From the NCBI RefSeq assembly GCF_022370635.2, contig NZ_CP092362.2:3968001-4032000 (forward strand): DNA of 64,000 nucleotides, written 5' to 3'. Of this stretch, positions 1-10,980 are shown piece after piece. Every line of letters begins with the position of its first letter. The stretch's first letter is position 1. This DNA comes from Mycolicibacterium crocinum. GTDB taxonomy: Bacteria; Actinomycetota; Actinomycetes; Mycobacteriales; Mycobacteriaceae. A program made the translations under genes and the position numbers. The notes below the pieces were generated by a model. It saw only the letters and a program-made list of their open reading frames with translations, was not told where the DNA came from and ran no database searches.

Positions 1-1
1 C

Positions 2-2056
<2,055 letters not shown>

Positions 2057-2119
2057 GTAGTGGCCCCCTGCCCCGTGCGTTTGGTGGGAACATCCAGAAA
2101 AGCGGCGTAGCTTTTAGGA

Positions 2120-3403
2120 GTGAGTGACAACCCGCTCGTCGAGCCGCTCCCGCCGTCCGCGCTGGAGCTGCTGCAGAACGTGCCGGACTCGACGCTGCGC
2201 CGGCTCAAGCAGTACTCCGGCCGGCTGGCCACCCAGGCTGTGCAGGCCATGCACGAGCACCTGCCGTTCTTCGGTGAACTCGAGGCCTCGCAGCGCGCCA
2301 GCGTGCAGCTCGTTCTGCAGACCGCGGTGGTCAACTTCGCCGAGTGGATCCGTAACCCGCTGAGCAATGTCGGCTACACCGCCGACGCGTTCGCGCTGGT
2401 CCCCCAAGACCTCACCCGCCGGATCGCGCTGGCGCAGACCGTCGACATGGTCCGGGTGAGCATGGAGTACTTCGAGGCCGCGGTTCCTGCGCTGGGCCGC
2501 AACGACGAGCAGCGCACCGCGCTCTCGATCGGCATCCTGCGCTACAGCCGCGACCTGGCGTTCGCGGCGGCGGCCTCCTACGCCGACGCTGCCGAGGCGC
2601 GAGGCTCCTGGGACAGCCGGATGGAGGCCAGCGTCGTCGACGCCGTCGTCCGCGGCGACACCGGCCAGGAGTTACTGTCCCGGGCCGCCGCCCTGAACTG
2701 GGACACCACCGCCCCGGCGACCGTCGTCGTCGGCACCCCGCCGGCAGGCCGGGAGGAACTCGCCAGCGAAGACGTCCGCGACATCGCCGCCCGGCACGGC
2801 CGCTCGGCCCTGGCCGACGTGCACGGCACCTGGCTGATCGGCATCATCTCCGGGCCACTGGCGCCCACCGACAAATTCTTCAACGACCTCATCAATGCGT
2901 TCTCCGACAGTCCGGTGGTGATCGGGCCGACCGCACCCATGCTGACCGCGGCGTATCACAGTGCCAGTGAGGCGATCTCGGGGATGAACGCCGTCGTCGG
3001 CTGGAGCGGTGCCCCGCGGCCGGTACTGGCCCGCGAGCTCTTGCCCGAACGGGCGCTACTGGGCGACACCTCGGCGGTGGCCGCGTTGCACACCGAGATC
3101 ATGCGGCCGCTCGCCGACGCCGGGCCGGCCCTCACCGAGACCCTCGACGCGTACCTCGACAGCGGCGGCGCGATCGAAGCTTGCGCCCGGAAATTGTTCG
3201 TTCATCCAAACACCGTGCGCTACCGCCTCAAGCGGATCACCGACTTCACCGGCCGCGATCCCACCCTGCCGCGCGATGCTTACGTGCTGCGAGTGGCGTC
3301 CACCGTCGGCCGCCTCGGCTACCCGGCGCCCATCAATACCACGGCAAATAGTCCTGTTGCCCAACTCACACCGCCGTTGGTCGGAAGCCCCGGAAACGTC
3401 TGA
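2120..3403 (+). CDS. mabR: PucR/CdaR-type transcriptional regulator MabR of the FAS-II operon
   Basis: This 427-residue regulator sits between aceE and fabD, the position of Rv2242 (MabR) in M. tuberculosis, and recalled MabR segments match closely (for example LRRLKQYSGRLAT and MEASVVDAVVRGDTG). The C-terminal PucR helix-turn-helix contains FVHPNTVRYRLKRITDFTGR. MabR is known to bind the FAS-II promoter and control mycolate biosynthesis genes. The GTG at 2120 gives MSDNPL and abuts an AGGA at 2116-2119, so initiation may be leaderless or weakly SD-driven. The only possible regulatory space before fabD is the following 136 bp, which contains a perfect inverted repeat. The C-terminus runs about 13 residues past the usual family end. 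Confidence 0.93.
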   Translation: MSDNPLVEPLPPSALELLQNVPDSTLRRLKQYSGRLATQAVQAMHEHLPFFGELEASQRASVQLVLQTAVVNFAEWIRNPLSNVGYTADAFALVPQDLTRRIALAQTVDMVRVSMEYFEAAVPALGRNDEQRTALSIGILRYSRDLAFAAAASYADAAEARGSWDSRMEASVVDAVVRGDTGQELLSRAAALNWDTTAPATVVVGTPPAGREELASEDVRDIAARHGRSALADVHGTWLIGIISGPLAPTDKFFNDLINAFSDSPVVIGPTAPMLTAAYHSASEAISGMNAVVGWSGAPRPVLARELLPERALLGDTSAVAALHTEIMRPLADAGPALTETLDAYLDSGGAIEACARKLFVHPNTVRYRLKRITDFTGRDPTLPRDAYVLRVASTVGRLGYPAPINTTANSPVAQLTPPLVGSPGNV

Positions 3404-3453
3404 TAAGAGGAATAGATCGCGGCCAGATATCGATGGAGTCGCATCACATGCAC

Positions 3454-3474
3454 TTTTGTGGGACCCCCACAAAA
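3454..3474. promoter_or_regulatory. Perfect 9-bp inverted repeat in the FAS-II promoter, candidate MabR operator
   Basis: The arms TTTTGTGGG (3454-3462) and CCCACAAAA (3466-3474) are exact reverse complements around a 3-nt spacer. They lie in the 136-bp gap between mabR and fabD. A -10-like CATAAT at 3490-3495 lies 16 nt downstream, so the repeat would overlap or flank the -35 position. MabR is known to act on this promoter. That this repeat is its site is an inference from position and symmetry. Confidence 0.7.
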
Positions 3475-3539
3475 ACATAAGACGAGGTTCATAATCTCTT
3501 ACACCGTGCAAATCCGGTTTCACAATGTTTTCTTAATGA

Positions 3540-4475
3540 GTGCCCCAAGAACCCGTGATTGCGTTGCTGGCCCCTGGCCAGGGTTCGCAGACCCCCGGCA
3601 TGCTCGAGCCCTGGCTGGAGCTGCCCGGCGCGGCCGATCAGATCAAGACCTGGTCGGATATCGCCGGTCTGGACCTTGCCCGCCTGGGAACCACGGCATC
3701 TGCTGACGAGATCACCGACACTGCGGTCACCCAGCCGCTGGTCGTGGCAGCGACCCTGCTGGCCAACGCCGAGCTGACCAAGCGCGGCACCCTGGCCGGC
3801 CGCAAGACCGTCGTCGCAGGCCACTCCGTCGGCGAGATCGCGGCCTACGCGATCGCGGGCGTCATCTCCGCCGACGACGCGGTCAAGCTGGCCGCCGTCC
3901 GCGGCGCCGAAATGGCCAAGGCCTGCGCCATCGAGCCGACCGGCATGTCCGCCATCCTGGGTGGCGACGAGGCCGAGGTACTGGAGGCGCTGGCACGTCT
4001 TGACCTGATCCCCGCCAACCGCAACGCCGCAGGTCAGATCGTGGCGGCCGGAGCGGTCGCGGCCCTGGAGAAGCTGGCCGAGGATCCGCCGGCCAAGGCC
4101 CGGGTGCGCCAGCTGGCCACCGCAGGCGCATTCCACACCCACTACATGGCTTCCGCGCTCGACGGGTATGCGGCAGCAGCGGCCGAGGTTGCGACCAACG
4201 AGCCGACCACCGCGCTGTTGAGCAACGCCGACGGTCAGCCGGTATCTTCTGCGGCGGACGCGATGGAGAAGCTCGTCGCGCAACTCACCCGCCCGGTGCG
4301 CTGGGATCTGTGCACCGACACCATGCGGCAGCTCTTTGAGGACGCAGAGGGCAGCGCGATCGTCGAGTTCCCGCCCGCGGGGACTCTGGCCGGGATCGCC
4401 AAACGAGAACTTCGGGGGGTCGCCAACCGTGCGATCAAGACACCCGCAGACCTGGACGGACTCGCCGAGCTCTAA
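3540..4475 (+). CDS. fabD: Malonyl-CoA:ACP transacylase
   Basis: FabD moves malonyl from CoA to the carrier protein AcpM, feeding the FAS-II elongation cycle. The 311-residue protein opens with the typical LLAPGQGSQTPGM segment (residues 9-21) and carries the nucleophile Ser96 in GHSVGE. Arg and His residues of the family follow, including GAFHTHYM. The start is GTG 3540 (MPQEPVIALL). M. tuberculosis FabD starts a few residues later at the equivalent MIALLAPG, so a slightly shorter form is possible. This is the first gene of the operon, followed 70 bp later by acpM. Confidence 0.97.
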   Translation: MPQEPVIALLAPGQGSQTPGMLEPWLELPGAADQIKTWSDIAGLDLARLGTTASADEITDTAVTQPLVVAATLLANAELTKRGTLAGRKTVVAGHSVGEIAAYAIAGVISADDAVKLAAVRGAEMAKACAIEPTGMSAILGGDEAEVLEALARLDLIPANRNAAGQIVAAGAVAALEKLAEDPPAKARVRQLATAGAFHTHYMASALDGYAAAAAEVATNEPTTALLSNADGQPVSSAADAMEKLVAQLTRPVRWDLCTDTMRQLFEDAEGSAIVEFPPAGTLAGIAKRELRGVANRAIKTPADLDGLAEL

Positions 4476-4545
4476 CCGTTCGTCCAGGACAACCACATAG
4501 CAAGCGTTTCACCCAAGTAGCACAACCGATTACGAAGGAGCCACC

Positions 4546-4842
4546 GTGCCCGCCTCTCAGGAAGAAATCATCGCCGGCCTCGCCGAGATCATCGAAGAAG
4601 TGACCGGCATCGAGCCGTCTGAGGTCACCCCGGAGAAGTCGTTCGTCGACGACCTGGACATCGACTCGCTGTCGATGGTGGAGATCGCCGTTCAGACCGA
4701 GGACAAGTACGGCGTGAAGATCCCCGACGAGGACCTCGCCGGTCTGCGCACCGTCGGTGACGTCGTCTCTTACATCCAGAAGCTCGAGGAAGAGAACCCC
4801 GAGGCTGCTGCCGCCCTGCGCGAGAAGTTCGCAGCAGAATGA
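4546..4842 (+). CDS. acpM: Meromycolate extension acyl carrier protein
   Basis: This 98-residue acidic carrier protein holds growing meromycolate chains for KasA and KasB. The phosphopantetheine attachment site is Ser41 in DIDSLSMVE. A strong GAAGGAG Shine-Dalgarno precedes the GTG start at 4546. The C-terminal tail beyond the carrier fold is shorter than in M. tuberculosis AcpM (115 residues). The stop overlaps the kasA start by 4 nt (ATGA at 4839-4842), indicating translational coupling with the ketosynthase it serves. Confidence 0.97.
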   Translation: MPASQEEIIAGLAEIIEEVTGIEPSEVTPEKSFVDDLDIDSLSMVEIAVQTEDKYGVKIPDEDLAGLRTVGDVVSYIQKLEEENPEAAAALREKFAAE

Positions 4843-6089
4843 CCAGGCCTTCCACTGCTAACGGCGGTTTTCCCTCCGTCGTGGTGACCGCCGTCGAGGC
4901 CACCACGGCTCTTGCTGCGGACATCGAGAGCACGTGGAAGGGCCTGCTGGCCGGCGAAAGCGGTATTCGCGAGCTCACCGATGACTTCGTCACCAAATGG
5001 GACCTGCCAGTGCGTATCGGCGGTCACCTGGTCGACAACATCGACGAGCACATGACCCGCATCGATATGCGCCGCATGTCCTACGTGCAGCGGATGTCGA
5101 AGCTGCTGTCGGGCCGGTTGTGGGAGACCGCGGGCAAGCCCGAGGTCGACCCCGACCGGTTCGCGGTGGTCATCGGTACCGGTCTGGGTGGCGGCGAGAA
5201 GATCGTCGAGACCTACGACGCGATGAACGAGGGCGGGCCCCGCAAGGTGTCCCCGCTCGCCGTTCAGATGATCATGCCGAACGGCGCCGCTGCGGTGGCC
5301 GGTCTGGAGCTGGGCGCGCGCGCCGGGGTCATCACCCCGGTGTCCGCCTGCTCCTCCGGTTCCGAGGCGATCGCCCACGCGTGGCGTCAGATCGTCATGG
5401 GTGACGCCGACTTCGCCGTCTGTGGTGGCGTGGAAGGCGGCATCGAGGCACTGCCCATCGCGGCGTTCTCGATGATGCGCGCCATGTCGACCCGCAACGA
5501 CGACCCGGCCGGGGCCTCACGTCCGTTCGACAAGGACCGTGACGGCTTCGTGTTCGGCGAGGCCGGCGCGATGATGATCATCGAGACCGAGAAGCACGCC
5601 CTGGCCCGTGGTGCCAAGCCGCTGGCTCGGCTCATGGGTGCCGGCATCACCTCGGACGCCTTCCACATGGTGGCCCCGGCGCCGGACGGCCTGCGGGCCG
5701 GCCAGGCGATGAAGCGGGCGATGGAGACGGCGGGCTTGTCCCCCAAGGACATCAGCCACGTCAACGCCCATGCCACGGCAACCCCGATCGGTGACACCGC
5801 TGAGGCCAACGCCCTGCGGGTGGCCGGTGTGGGACACGCCGCGGTGTACGCACCGAAGTCGGCCCTGGGCCACTCGATCGGTGCGGTCGGTGCGCTGGAA
5901 TCCATCCTCACCGTGCTGGCACTGCGTGACGGCGTCATCCCGCCGACACTGAACTACGAGACACCGGATCCGGAGATCGACCTGGATGTCGTTGCGGGAG
6001 AACCGCGTTACGGCGACTACCAGTACGCGATCAACAACTCATTCGGGTTCGGAGGGCACAACGTCGCGATCGCCTTCGGGCGGTACTGA
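4839..6089 (+). CDS. kasA: 3-oxoacyl-ACP synthase 1 (meromycolate extension)
   Basis: KasA condenses malonyl-AcpM with acyl-AcpM in FAS-II and is the target of thiolactomycin. The protein has exactly 416 residues, as in M. tuberculosis. All catalytic residues fall at the canonical positions: Cys171 in VSACSSG, His311 in NAHATATP, Lys340 in APKSALGHS and His345. The start ATG overlaps the acpM stop. The paralogue kasB follows after 33 bp. Nothing is anomalous. Confidence 0.98.
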   Translation: MTRPSTANGGFPSVVVTAVEATTALAADIESTWKGLLAGESGIRELTDDFVTKWDLPVRIGGHLVDNIDEHMTRIDMRRMSYVQRMSKLLSGRLWETAGKPEVDPDRFAVVIGTGLGGGEKIVETYDAMNEGGPRKVSPLAVQMIMPNGAAAVAGLELGARAGVITPVSACSSGSEAIAHAWRQIVMGDADFAVCGGVEGGIEALPIAAFSMMRAMSTRNDDPAGASRPFDKDRDGFVFGEAGAMMIIETEKHALARGAKPLARLMGAGITSDAFHMVAPAPDGLRAGQAMKRAMETAGLSPKDISHVNAHATATPIGDTAEANALRVAGVGHAAVYAPKSALGHSIGAVGALESILTVLALRDGVIPPTLNYETPDPEIDLDVVAGEPRYGDYQYAINNSFGFGGHNVAIAFGRY

Positions 6090-6122
6090 CACCGTTCCGG
6101 GGGAAAGGACTAGCAGGAAGCA

Positions 6123-7385
6123 ATGGCAGGGTTGACTCGTCTTTCGACGGGGAACGGCTTCCCCAACGTGGTCGTCACCGGCGTTGCGATGACGACCGCC
6201 CTGGCATCCGATGCCGACAGCACCTGGAAGAAGCTGTTGGACGGGCAGAGCGGTATCCGGCTTCTCAACGACGAGTTCGTCGAGAAGTACGACCTACCGG
6301 TGCGAATCGGTGGGCATCTGGTCGAGGAGTTCGACGGCGAGCTGACTCGCGTCGAACTTCGTCGGCTGTCTTACCTGCAGAAGATGTCCACGGTCCTGAG
6401 TCGGCGGGTCTGGCAGAACGCCGGCTCCCCGGAGGTGGATCCCAAGCGGTTGATGGTGTCGATCGGCACCGGCATGGGATCCACCGAGGAACTGGTGTTC
6501 GCCTATGACGGAATGCGCGCCAAAGGGCTGAAAGCGGTTTCGCCCCTTGCGGTTCAGATGTATATGCCCAACGCCGCCGCGGCGGCTGTCGGCCTGGAGC
6601 TGAAGGCCAGGGCCGGGGTCATCACCCCGGTTTCGGCCTGTGCCTCGGGCTCGGAGGGCATCGCGCAGGCATGGCGGCAGATCGTTCTCGGCGAAGCCGA
6701 CATCGCGGTGTGCGGTGGCGTCGAGACCAGGATCGAGGCCGTGCCGATCGCAGGCTTCGCTCAGATGCGAATTGTCTTGTCCACCACCAACGACGATCCG
6801 GCCGGGGCATGCCGGCCGTTCGACAAGGACCGTAACGGCTTCGTCTTCGGTGAGGGCGGTGCGCTCATGGTCATCGAGACCGAAGAGCACGCCAAGGCCC
6901 GCGGGGCCAACATCCTCGCGCGCATCATGGGGGCAGGCATCACCTCGGACGGGTACCACATCGTGGCGCCCGACCCGAACGGTGAGCAGGCGGGTCATGC
7001 GATCACACGGGCAATCCAGCTCGCGGGTCTCGAGCCCTCCGATATCGATCACATCAATGCCCATGCGACGGGCACCCAGGTGGGCGACGTCGCGGAAGGC
7101 AAGGCAATCAACAATGCGCTCGGCAATCACCGGCCGGCCGTCTACGCGCCGAAGTCGGCGTTGGGCCACTCGGTGGGCGCTGTCGGCGCGGTGGAGTCGA
7201 TCCTCACCGTGCTGGCGCTGCGGGACGGCGTCGTGCCGCCCACGCTCAATCTGCGCAACCTCGATCCGGAGATCGATCTGGACGTGGTGGCCGGCGAACC
7301 CCGGCCAGGCAACTACCAGTACGCGATCAACAACTCGTTCGGATTCGGTGGTCACAACGTCGCGATCGCCTTCGGGAAGTACTGA
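6123..7385 (+). CDS. kasB: 3-oxoacyl-ACP synthase 2 (late meromycolate elongation)
   Basis: KasB is the second condensing enzyme, extending mycolate precursors to full length. The 420-residue protein keeps the catalytic Cys173 (VSACASG), His314 (NAHATGTQ), Lys344 (APKSALGHS) and His349. It parallels KasA throughout and shares the C-terminal YAINNSFGFGGHNVAIAFGK segment. The ATG at 6123 follows a GGAAAGGA-rich spacer. It lies in the same operon, with accD6 42 bp downstream. Confidence 0.98.
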   Translation: MAGLTRLSTGNGFPNVVVTGVAMTTALASDADSTWKKLLDGQSGIRLLNDEFVEKYDLPVRIGGHLVEEFDGELTRVELRRLSYLQKMSTVLSRRVWQNAGSPEVDPKRLMVSIGTGMGSTEELVFAYDGMRAKGLKAVSPLAVQMYMPNAAAAAVGLELKARAGVITPVSACASGSEGIAQAWRQIVLGEADIAVCGGVETRIEAVPIAGFAQMRIVLSTTNDDPAGACRPFDKDRNGFVFGEGGALMVIETEEHAKARGANILARIMGAGITSDGYHIVAPDPNGEQAGHAITRAIQLAGLEPSDIDHINAHATGTQVGDVAEGKAINNALGNHRPAVYAPKSALGHSVGAVGAVESILTVLALRDGVVPPTLNLRNLDPEIDLDVVAGEPRPGNYQYAINNSFGFGGHNVAIAFGKY

Positions 7386-7427
7386 AATCCTCAGACTCGA
7401 AGCATCCGCGCACACATGGAGGTTTAG

Positions 7428-8849
7428 ATGACGATCATGGCCCCTGAGACGGTCGGCGAATCACTCGACCCGCGCGACCCGCTGCTGCGGCTGTCCACGT
7501 TCTTCGACGACGGCAGCGTGCAGCTGCTGCATGAGCGTGACCGCTCCGGTGTGCTCGCCGCGGCCGGCAGCGTCAACGGTGTGCGCACGATCGCCTTCTG
7601 CACCGACGGCACCGTCATGGGTGGTGCCATGGGCGTGGAGGGCTGCCAGCACATCGTCAACGCCTACGACACCGCCATCGAGGAGCAGAGCCCGATCGTG
7701 GGCATCTGGCACTCCGGCGGCGCCCGACTGGCCGAAGGTGTCAAGGCGCTGCACGCCGTGGGACTGGTCTTCGAGGCCATGATCCGCGCATCGGGTTACA
7801 TCCCGCAGATCTCGGTCGTGGTCGGCTTCGCCGCCGGCGGCGCCGCGTACGGCCCGGCGCTGACCGACGTCGTGATCATGGCCCAGGAGGGCCGGGTGTT
7901 CGTCACCGGCCCCGACGTGGTGCGCAGCGTGACCGGCGAGGACGTCGATATGGCTTCCCTCGGCGGGCCCGACACCCACCACAAGAAGTCCGGTGTCTGC
8001 CACATCGTCGCCGACTCCGAGCTCGACGCCTATGAGCGCGGCCGCCGGTTGGTCGGATTGTTCTCCCAGCAGGGTCATTTCGACCGCAGCAAGGCCGAGG
8101 CCGGGGATTCCGACCTGCACGCGCTGCTGCCGGAATCGGCTCGCCGCGCCTACGACGTGCACCCACTGGTCGAGGCACTGCTCGACGCCGACACCCCGTT
8201 CGAGGAATTCCAGGGTAAGTGGGCGCCGTCGATCGTCGTCGGCCTGGGCCGGCTGTCCGGGCGCACCGTCGGCGTGATCGCCAACAACCCGCTGCGCCTC
8301 GGCGGCTGCCTGAACTCCGAAAGTGCCGAGAAGTCAGCACGTTTCGTGCGGTTGTGCGACGCCTTCGGCATCCCGCTGGTGGTCGTTGTCGACGTGCCCG
8401 GTTACCTGCCCGGCGTGGATCAGGAGTGGGGTGGCGTGGTGCGTCGCGGCGCGAAGCTGCTGCACGCCTTCGGTGAGGCCACCGTTCCGCGAGTGACGCT
8501 GGTGACGCGAAAGATCTACGGCGGGGCCTACATTGCGATGAACTCGCGGTCGTTGGGCGCCACCAAGGTGTTCGCCTGGCCGGACGCCGAGGTCGCGGTG
8601 ATGGGCGCGAAGGCCGCGGTCGGCATCCTGCACAAGAAGAAGCTGGCCGCCGCACCGGATCACGAACGCGATGCGCTGCACGAGGAATTGGCCGCCGAGC
8701 ACGAGCGGATCGCCGGCGGTGTGGACAGCGCTGTCGAGATCGGCGTGGTCGACGAGAAGATCGACCCGGCGCACACCCGCAGCAAGCTGACGCAGGCGCT
8801 CGCCGAGGCCCCGGCACGGCGCGGGCGGCACAAGAACATTCCGCTGTAG
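7428..8849 (+). CDS. accD6: Acyl-CoA carboxylase carboxyltransferase (beta) subunit AccD6
   Basis: AccD6 pairs with the biotinylated alpha subunit AccA3 to make malonyl-CoA for FAS-I and FAS-II. The 473-residue protein has the carboxyltransferase crotonase folds, with glycine-rich oxyanion segments GFAAGGAAYGPAL and KIYGGAYIAMNS. An AGGTTTAG Shine-Dalgarno precedes ATG 7428. The gene closes the fabD-acpM-kasA-kasB-accD6 operon exactly as in M. tuberculosis (Rv2247). The stop codon at 8847-8849 abuts the stop of the convergent glpD gene with no gap. Confidence 0.97.
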   Translation: MTIMAPETVGESLDPRDPLLRLSTFFDDGSVQLLHERDRSGVLAAAGSVNGVRTIAFCTDGTVMGGAMGVEGCQHIVNAYDTAIEEQSPIVGIWHSGGARLAEGVKALHAVGLVFEAMIRASGYIPQISVVVGFAAGGAAYGPALTDVVIMAQEGRVFVTGPDVVRSVTGEDVDMASLGGPDTHHKKSGVCHIVADSELDAYERGRRLVGLFSQQGHFDRSKAEAGDSDLHALLPESARRAYDVHPLVEALLDADTPFEEFQGKWAPSIVVGLGRLSGRTVGVIANNPLRLGGCLNSESAEKSARFVRLCDAFGIPLVVVVDVPGYLPGVDQEWGGVVRRGAKLLHAFGEATVPRVTLVTRKIYGGAYIAMNSRSLGATKVFAWPDAEVAVMGAKAAVGILHKKKLAAAPDHERDALHEELAAEHERIAGGVDSAVEIGVVDEKIDPAHTRSKLTQALAEAPARRGRHKNIPL

Positions 8850-10385
8850 TCAGGCGCGGGCCAGGAGTTCGTCGGCCACGTCCAACGTCCGGGCGCGGTC
8901 GGCCTCGACCAGCCCGATGCGGGTGCGTCGATCGACGATGTCATCGGCGCTCAGCGCGCCCTCATGGGTGACCGCGAACTCGAATTCCGCACGAGTGACG
9001 TCGATTCCGTCGGCCACCGCATCAGTGGGCCGCTCACACCGGGCTGAGGCGATCACGTTGGGTGACTCCGCACCGTAGCGCGCCACCAGCGAGCCCGGCA
9101 GATCACTCGTCGTGCGCAGCGTCGCAACAGGATTGGCGGCTGCCCCCACCAACGGCAGGTTCCGGGTCCGGCACGGCTGGGCCGTCATCGCCCGGGCGGC
9201 CAGCGCACGGTCGAGCACGTCCTCGGCCATGTGCCGGTATTCGGTGAGCTTGCCGCCGACGACGCTGAACACACCGTTGGAGGATTCGATCACCGCGTGG
9301 TCGCGCGACAAGTCAGAGGTTCTGCCCTCCCCCGTGTCGATCAAGGGGCGCAACCCCGCGTATGCGCCCTTGACGTCGGCGGTCGTCAACGCGGTTCCCA
9401 GGGCCGTGTTGACGGTGTCGAGCAGGAAGCCGATCTCGCCCGGAGTCGGTTCCGGCACATCGGGAATCGGGCCGGGCGCATCCTCATCGGTCAAGCCGAG
9501 ATAGACGCGGCCGAGCTGTTCGGGCATCGCGAACACGAACCGGTTGATCTCGCCGGGGATCGGAATGGTCAGCGCCGCAGTCGGATTCCCGAAGGAGACG
9601 GCGTCGAACACCAGGTGTGTTCCCCGGCTGGGGCGCAACTTGATCGCGGCGTCCACCTCGCCGGCCCACACCCCGGTCGCGTTGATGACCGCTCGGGCAT
9701 TGACGTCCAGCGATTCGCCGGTCAGTTCGTCGACCAATCGCACCGAGGTGCCGCTGGCAGCCGCCGCCGACACCCTGGTCAGGATCCGCGCGCCGTGCTG
9801 AGCGGCGGTGCGGGCGACCGCAACCACCAACCGGGCGTCGTCGATGAGTTGGCCGTCGTAGGCCAGCAGACCACCGTCGAGACCCTCGCGTCGGACGGTG
9901 GGCACCATCGCCAGTGCCTGCGGAACGCCGACCCGCCGCGACCGCGGCAGGGTCGACGACGTGGTGCCGGCCATAATCCGCAACGCATCGCCGGCCATGA
10001 AACCTGTTCTGATCAAGGCACGTTGGCTACGACCCATCGAGGGCAGCAGCGGAACCAACTGCGGCATGGCGCTCACCAGATGCGGCGCGTTGCGAGTCAT
10101 CAGGATGCCGCGCTCGATCGCGCTGCGCCGGGCGATGCCGACGTTGCCGGTGGCCAGGTAGCGCAGGCCGCCGTGCACGAGCTTGGAGCTCCACCGGCTG
10201 GTACCGAAAGCCAGGTCGTGCTTTTCGACCAGCAGCACCGACAGGCCGCGGCTGGCCGCGTCAAGCGCGATGCCGGTGCCGGTGATACCGCCGCCGATCA
10301 CGACGACGTCGACGCGGGCACCGTCACCGAGCTCCATCAGGTCAGTGGCGCGGCGTCCGGCATTGAGGGCGGTCAGGTCACTCAT
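8850..10385 (-). CDS. glpD: Glycerol-3-phosphate dehydrogenase (FAD-dependent)
   Basis: GlpD oxidises glycerol 3-phosphate to dihydroxyacetone phosphate and passes electrons to the respiratory quinone pool. The 511-residue protein carries the FAD dinucleotide motif GGGITGTG at residues 31-38, then the family segment KHDLAFGTSRWSSKLVHGGL, and a C-terminal DAO_C-type domain. It corresponds in position to glpD1 (Rv2249c). The start overlaps the stop of the upstream TetR gene by 4 nt, so regulator and enzyme form one transcript. Confidence 0.95.
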   Translation of the reverse strand: MSDLTALNAGRRATDLMELGDGARVDVVVIGGGITGTGIALDAASRGLSVLLVEKHDLAFGTSRWSSKLVHGGLRYLATGNVGIARRSAIERGILMTRNAPHLVSAMPQLVPLLPSMGRSQRALIRTGFMAGDALRIMAGTTSSTLPRSRRVGVPQALAMVPTVRREGLDGGLLAYDGQLIDDARLVVAVARTAAQHGARILTRVSAAAASGTSVRLVDELTGESLDVNARAVINATGVWAGEVDAAIKLRPSRGTHLVFDAVSFGNPTAALTIPIPGEINRFVFAMPEQLGRVYLGLTDEDAPGPIPDVPEPTPGEIGFLLDTVNTALGTALTTADVKGAYAGLRPLIDTGEGRTSDLSRDHAVIESSNGVFSVVGGKLTEYRHMAEDVLDRALAARAMTAQPCRTRNLPLVGAAANPVATLRTTSDLPGSLVARYGAESPNVIASARCERPTDAVADGIDVTRAEFEFAVTHEGALSADDIVDRRTRIGLVEADRARTLDVADELLARA

Positions 10386-10963
10386 GGGGCGAGGTATCCG
10401 TTCAGTGCATGTGACAGTTCGACGCTCAGCGCGTCGGCGTCGAGGATGGGTTCGACGATCTGGGCGGACTGGATTGCGGACTGGCCGATCAACAGCACCA
10501 TCGCCGATAGCTGGCGGACGTCGCCGGCCCGCACGCTGCCGTCAGCTTGAGCGTCCCGCAGCGCGTCGACGAGCAAGTCGATGAGGATCTGCTGGCTGGT
10601 ACCCAGCCGTCCGGCGATGTAGGTCATCGCCAAGTCGGGGGCTGATCGCAGCACCGACGTGATCAGTTCGTCGTCGCGCAGGCGGCGAGCCACCTCGACG
10701 ATCCGCTCGACCAGGCCGGTTCGGCCCGGCTGGGTGGCCGGCACGGCGCGCCAGGTACCGGTGATTCGCTCAGTGAGCAGCGACGCGACGATCGTGCGGG
10801 TGTCTGGCCAGCGGCGATACACGGTCGGACGGCTGACGCCGGCACGACGGGCGATTTCGGCCAGCGTGACGCGCTCGACCCCGAAATCCCGGACACAGCT
10901 GGCGGCGGCGGCCATGATCCGGTCGCCGATGCCGACCGATTCGTCGTTACTGATTGACAGCAT
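10382..10963 (-). CDS. TetR-family transcriptional regulator
   Basis: This 193-residue regulator has an N-terminal helix-turn-helix (about residues 25-60, with TLAEIARRAGVSRPTVYRRW) and a divergent ligand-binding C-terminus. It is the positional equivalent of Rv2250c. It is co-transcribed with glpD (ATGA overlap) and divergent from the flavoprotein gene across only 17 bp, so it probably regulates both. The ligand is unknown; glycerol- or lipid-derived compounds would fit the neighbours but this is inference. Confidence 0.9.
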   Translation of the reverse strand: MLSISNDESVGIGDRIMAAAASCVRDFGVERVTLAEIARRAGVSRPTVYRRWPDTRTIVASLLTERITGTWRAVPATQPGRTGLVERIVEVARRLRDDELITSVLRSAPDLAMTYIAGRLGTSQQILIDLLVDALRDAQADGSVRAGDVRQLSAMVLLIGQSAIQSAQIVEPILDADALSVELSHALNGYLAP

Positions 10964-10980
10964 CTGTAATACTGTAACGC
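10964..10980. promoter_or_regulatory. 17-bp divergent intergenic segment between tetR and the flavoprotein oxidase
   Basis: Only 17 bp separate two divergent start codons. The segment holds the near-direct repeat CTGTAATA / CTGTAAC and no Shine-Dalgarno for either gene. At least one side is therefore probably leaderless, with its promoter inside the opposite coding sequence. A GTTAC at 10946-10950 mirrors GTAAC at 10974-10978, so a loose dyad spans the tetR start. An autoregulatory TetR site here is plausible but not proven. Confidence 0.45.

Noticed and set aside
9231..10550. 439-codon plus-strand frame opposite glpD
   Set aside because: No domain pattern; it mirrors glpD, whose FAD motif and synteny are certain.
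10961..10971. ACAG-CAT-CTGT dyad at the tetR start as operator
   Set aside because: Only 4-bp arms and includes the start codon; too weak to call separately.
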